A program made the position numbers and the translations under genes. DNA of 64,000 bases, taken from assembly GCA_018266215.1 (NCBI GenBank), contig JAFEAV010000008.1:61510-125509 (forward strand). The letters run 5' to 3'. Positions 62,926 to 64,000 of this stretch are shown in pieces; the stretch's first letter is position 1, and every line of letters starts with the position of its first letter. Under the pieces are notes generated by a model that was not told where the DNA came from, ran no database searches, and saw only the letters and a program-made list of their open reading frames with translations. The stretch is from Cyanobacteria bacterium SZAS LIN-3 (GTDB taxonomy: Bacteria > Cyanobacteriota > Vampirovibrionia > Obscuribacterales > Obscuribacteraceae).

Positions 62926-63594
62926 ATGATATACTCGAACTTGAGTTTTCGGAGATTAGTCTTGAAATACTGTACGGCTCTAGTAAATTTGGCTCTTGTT
63001 GCGGGGATGATATGGTCATCAGGCGGACTGCCAGCTCTTTCAATTGGCGATAGCATTGGTGCCCTGAGTGAAGTCGACAGCAAGGAGTCGAAAAACTCAT
63101 TCGAAACTGACTCAGATAAAACCTCGTCTGAGCCAATCCTCAGTCACTCTGGCTGCGACCCTTTCTACTTTATGCAAGGCAAATGGAAGTCTCAGGATGC
63201 GGACCATTCGGTTGAAGAGTTATGGACAAAGGATCCTGAGCGCAACGAGCTATTCTGCATTCGGTCTATTCGTCAGCGCGAAGCGGGCACAACCTACGAA
63301 ATATACAAACTTTGCAACTCCGGAAGAGGCGCCAGAGTCGATGTGGTTCGCTTAAACCAATATCTCAAACCCACAGGTGACAACTGGATTGGACTGATCG
63401 AGGTTTACGCAAATGAGATGGCACGGTTCACTCTGCAAGATTACCCACAGAAATCAAAGAGCGGCGGCAAAACAGAGGCGCAATCTTACAAGAAACTCAG
63501 CAGCGATTCAGTAAGGGTTAGGAAGATTGCAGCAGACGGTTCGTGCGGAGAATCATTCATACTCTCAAGGGTGAAGCAGAATAGCTCTTATTAG
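62926..63594 (+). CDS. Secreted DUF6265-like (lipocalin-type) protein
   Basis: The 222-residue product has an N-terminal hydrophobic segment (LVLKYCTALVNLALVAGMIW), then a Ser/Asp-rich linker. From about residue 78 it resembles the DUF6265 pattern: FMQGKWKSQ, EELWT, FCIRSIRQREAGTTYEIYKL and LIEVYANEMARFTLQDYP. This type of small beta-barrel domain is common but uncharacterised. It is probably exported. It is divergent from the octapeptide-repeat gene, with about 140 nt between their starts. Function unknown. Confidence 0.6.
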   Translation: MIYSNLSFRRLVLKYCTALVNLALVAGMIWSSGGLPALSIGDSIGALSEVDSKESKNSFETDSDKTSSEPILSHSGCDPFYFMQGKWKSQDADHSVEELWTKDPERNELFCIRSIRQREAGTTYEIYKLCNSGRGARVDVVRLNQYLKPTGDNWIGLIEVYANEMARFTLQDYPQKSKSGGKTEAQSYKKLSSDSVRVRKIAADGSCGESFILSRVKQNSSY

Positions 63595-63639
63595 AAGTCG
63601 AGTCCGCCCCCGCCCCGGTCGTCAGGCGATACAACGGAC

Positions 63640-64000
63640 ATGAAAATAGGATGGAAATACGCTTTGTTCTCAAAATCGCTACAGGGAACGCCATTGAATA
63701 TGTTCACCATTGTTGCCGTCTGCCTGAGCATCGTATTCCTTTGTGCCTGTGACGCTATCAAGCCGGCTTCTGAAGGACCAACAGAAGATACTTTCGTTGA
63801 AGTTCCAAATAGTGATTTCGCACTCTGGAATGATACTGAAAAGAAGTTTGACCAGTGGAATTCATGGTCTTTTGAGCGCGCGGCTGCAACGAAACTCACA
63901 TACAAGGAGTTAGTCTTTTATCCCCAATTAGAAAGGAGTCAGATGGAAAAGGCTATCGACTCACTTTCGATAGATGATCTTTTGAAGCAGCCTGGCGACT
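63640..64000 (+). CDS. Predicted lipoprotein, 3' truncated by window edge
   Basis: Reading from the ATG at 63640 gives 120 codons and no stop before the window end. It has a hydrophobic segment (about residues 22-34) ending in a lipobox L-C-A-C at Cys37 with Asp next to it, a position that in some bacteria keeps lipoproteins in the inner membrane. A second ATG at 63700 begins closer to the hydrophobic segment and may be the real start. The rest is polar and helical (SDFALWNDTEKKFDQW, ELVFYPQLERSQ). The family is not recognised. Confidence 0.55.
   Translation, partial: MKIGWKYALFSKSLQGTPLNMFTIVAVCLSIVFLCACDAIKPASEGPTEDTFVEVPNSDFALWNDTEKKFDQWNSWSFERAAATKLTYKELVFYPQLERSQMEKAIDSLSIDDLLKQPGD

Overview
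The window reads as chromosomal DNA of a Gram-negative (diderm) bacterium of moderate GC. It is almost fully coding, with about 50 genes, short intergenic gaps, many 1-4 nt gene overlaps and frequent GTG/TTG starts. No rRNA, tRNA, CRISPR array, transposase or phage gene was seen. Diderm features are Sec signal peptides, lipoproteins with lipoboxes, a 2,504-residue secreted repeat protein, a membrane-anchored HtrA protease and a periplasmic-type sulfatase. The mix of Hanks-type Ser/Thr kinases, signalling proteins with unusual domain mixes, a bifunctional-nuclease (DUF151) protein, a futalosine-route MqnA and a Lhr-type helicase/ligase module suits a large-genome environmental lineage. A non-photosynthetic cyanobacterial relative (Vampirovibrionia/Obscuribacterales type) is my best guess, held weakly because no marker gene is present.

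Layout. 1-3 kb: 3' end of a receptor Ser/Thr kinase followed by two coupled, mutually related secreted proteins. 3-12 kb: a giant beta-helix surface protein with a Gly-rich section and a C-terminal FecR-like domain, preceded by a clear promoter and a 16-bp palindrome. 12-16 kb: secreted EEP nuclease/phosphatase, a transglutaminase-like protein, an SGNH-like protein and a FitA-type antitoxin with no toxin beside it. 15.8-20 kb: an acyl-CoA mutase large subunit apparently co-transcribed with two tandem two-lobed aspartic proteases. 20-25.6 kb: urocanate hydratase, aspartate kinase, a small coiled-coil protein and a PAS-REC protein with two His-less HPt-like domains. 25.7-33 kb: an alpha/beta hydrolase broken by an in-frame amber codon, an arylsulfatase, a CPA1 Na+/H+ antiporter and a DUF151 protein. 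33-39 kb: lipoyl/octanoyl transferase, pyrimidine nucleoside phosphorylase, MqnA, a second Ser/Thr kinase and a lipoyl-less E2-type acyltransferase. 39-44.7 kb: a leftward cluster with a diguanylate cyclase carrying degenerate receivers, a CheY-like regulator, a SAM-hydroxide adenosyltransferase-like protein, a helical-repeat protein and a patatin lipoprotein. 44.7-48.4 kb: MsrB, alcohol dehydrogenase, HtrA and a TPR protein. 48.4-54.4 kb: a complete exonuclease-ligase-helicase-phosphoesterase DNA repair module. 54.4-64 kb: a MEDS-PAS histidine kinase, a 591-residue unknown with a kinase-like C-terminus, an esterase, a TetR regulator facing a Spy-like gene across a palindromic operator, an octapeptide-repeat protein and two secreted proteins.

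Themes. Signalling is dense and several canonical phosphorylation residues are missing (pseudo-HPt domains, a receiver with Asp replaced by Gly and another with Asp replaced by Asn). Envelope-directed hydrolases and surface proteins are common. The DNA repair module is the clearest multi-gene functional unit. The most unusual signals are the octapeptide-repeat protein, the amber-interrupted hydrolase with preserved downstream ATGA coupling, the isobutyryl-CoA-mutase-like residues in the mutase, and the operator overlapping the promoter of the Spy-like gene.
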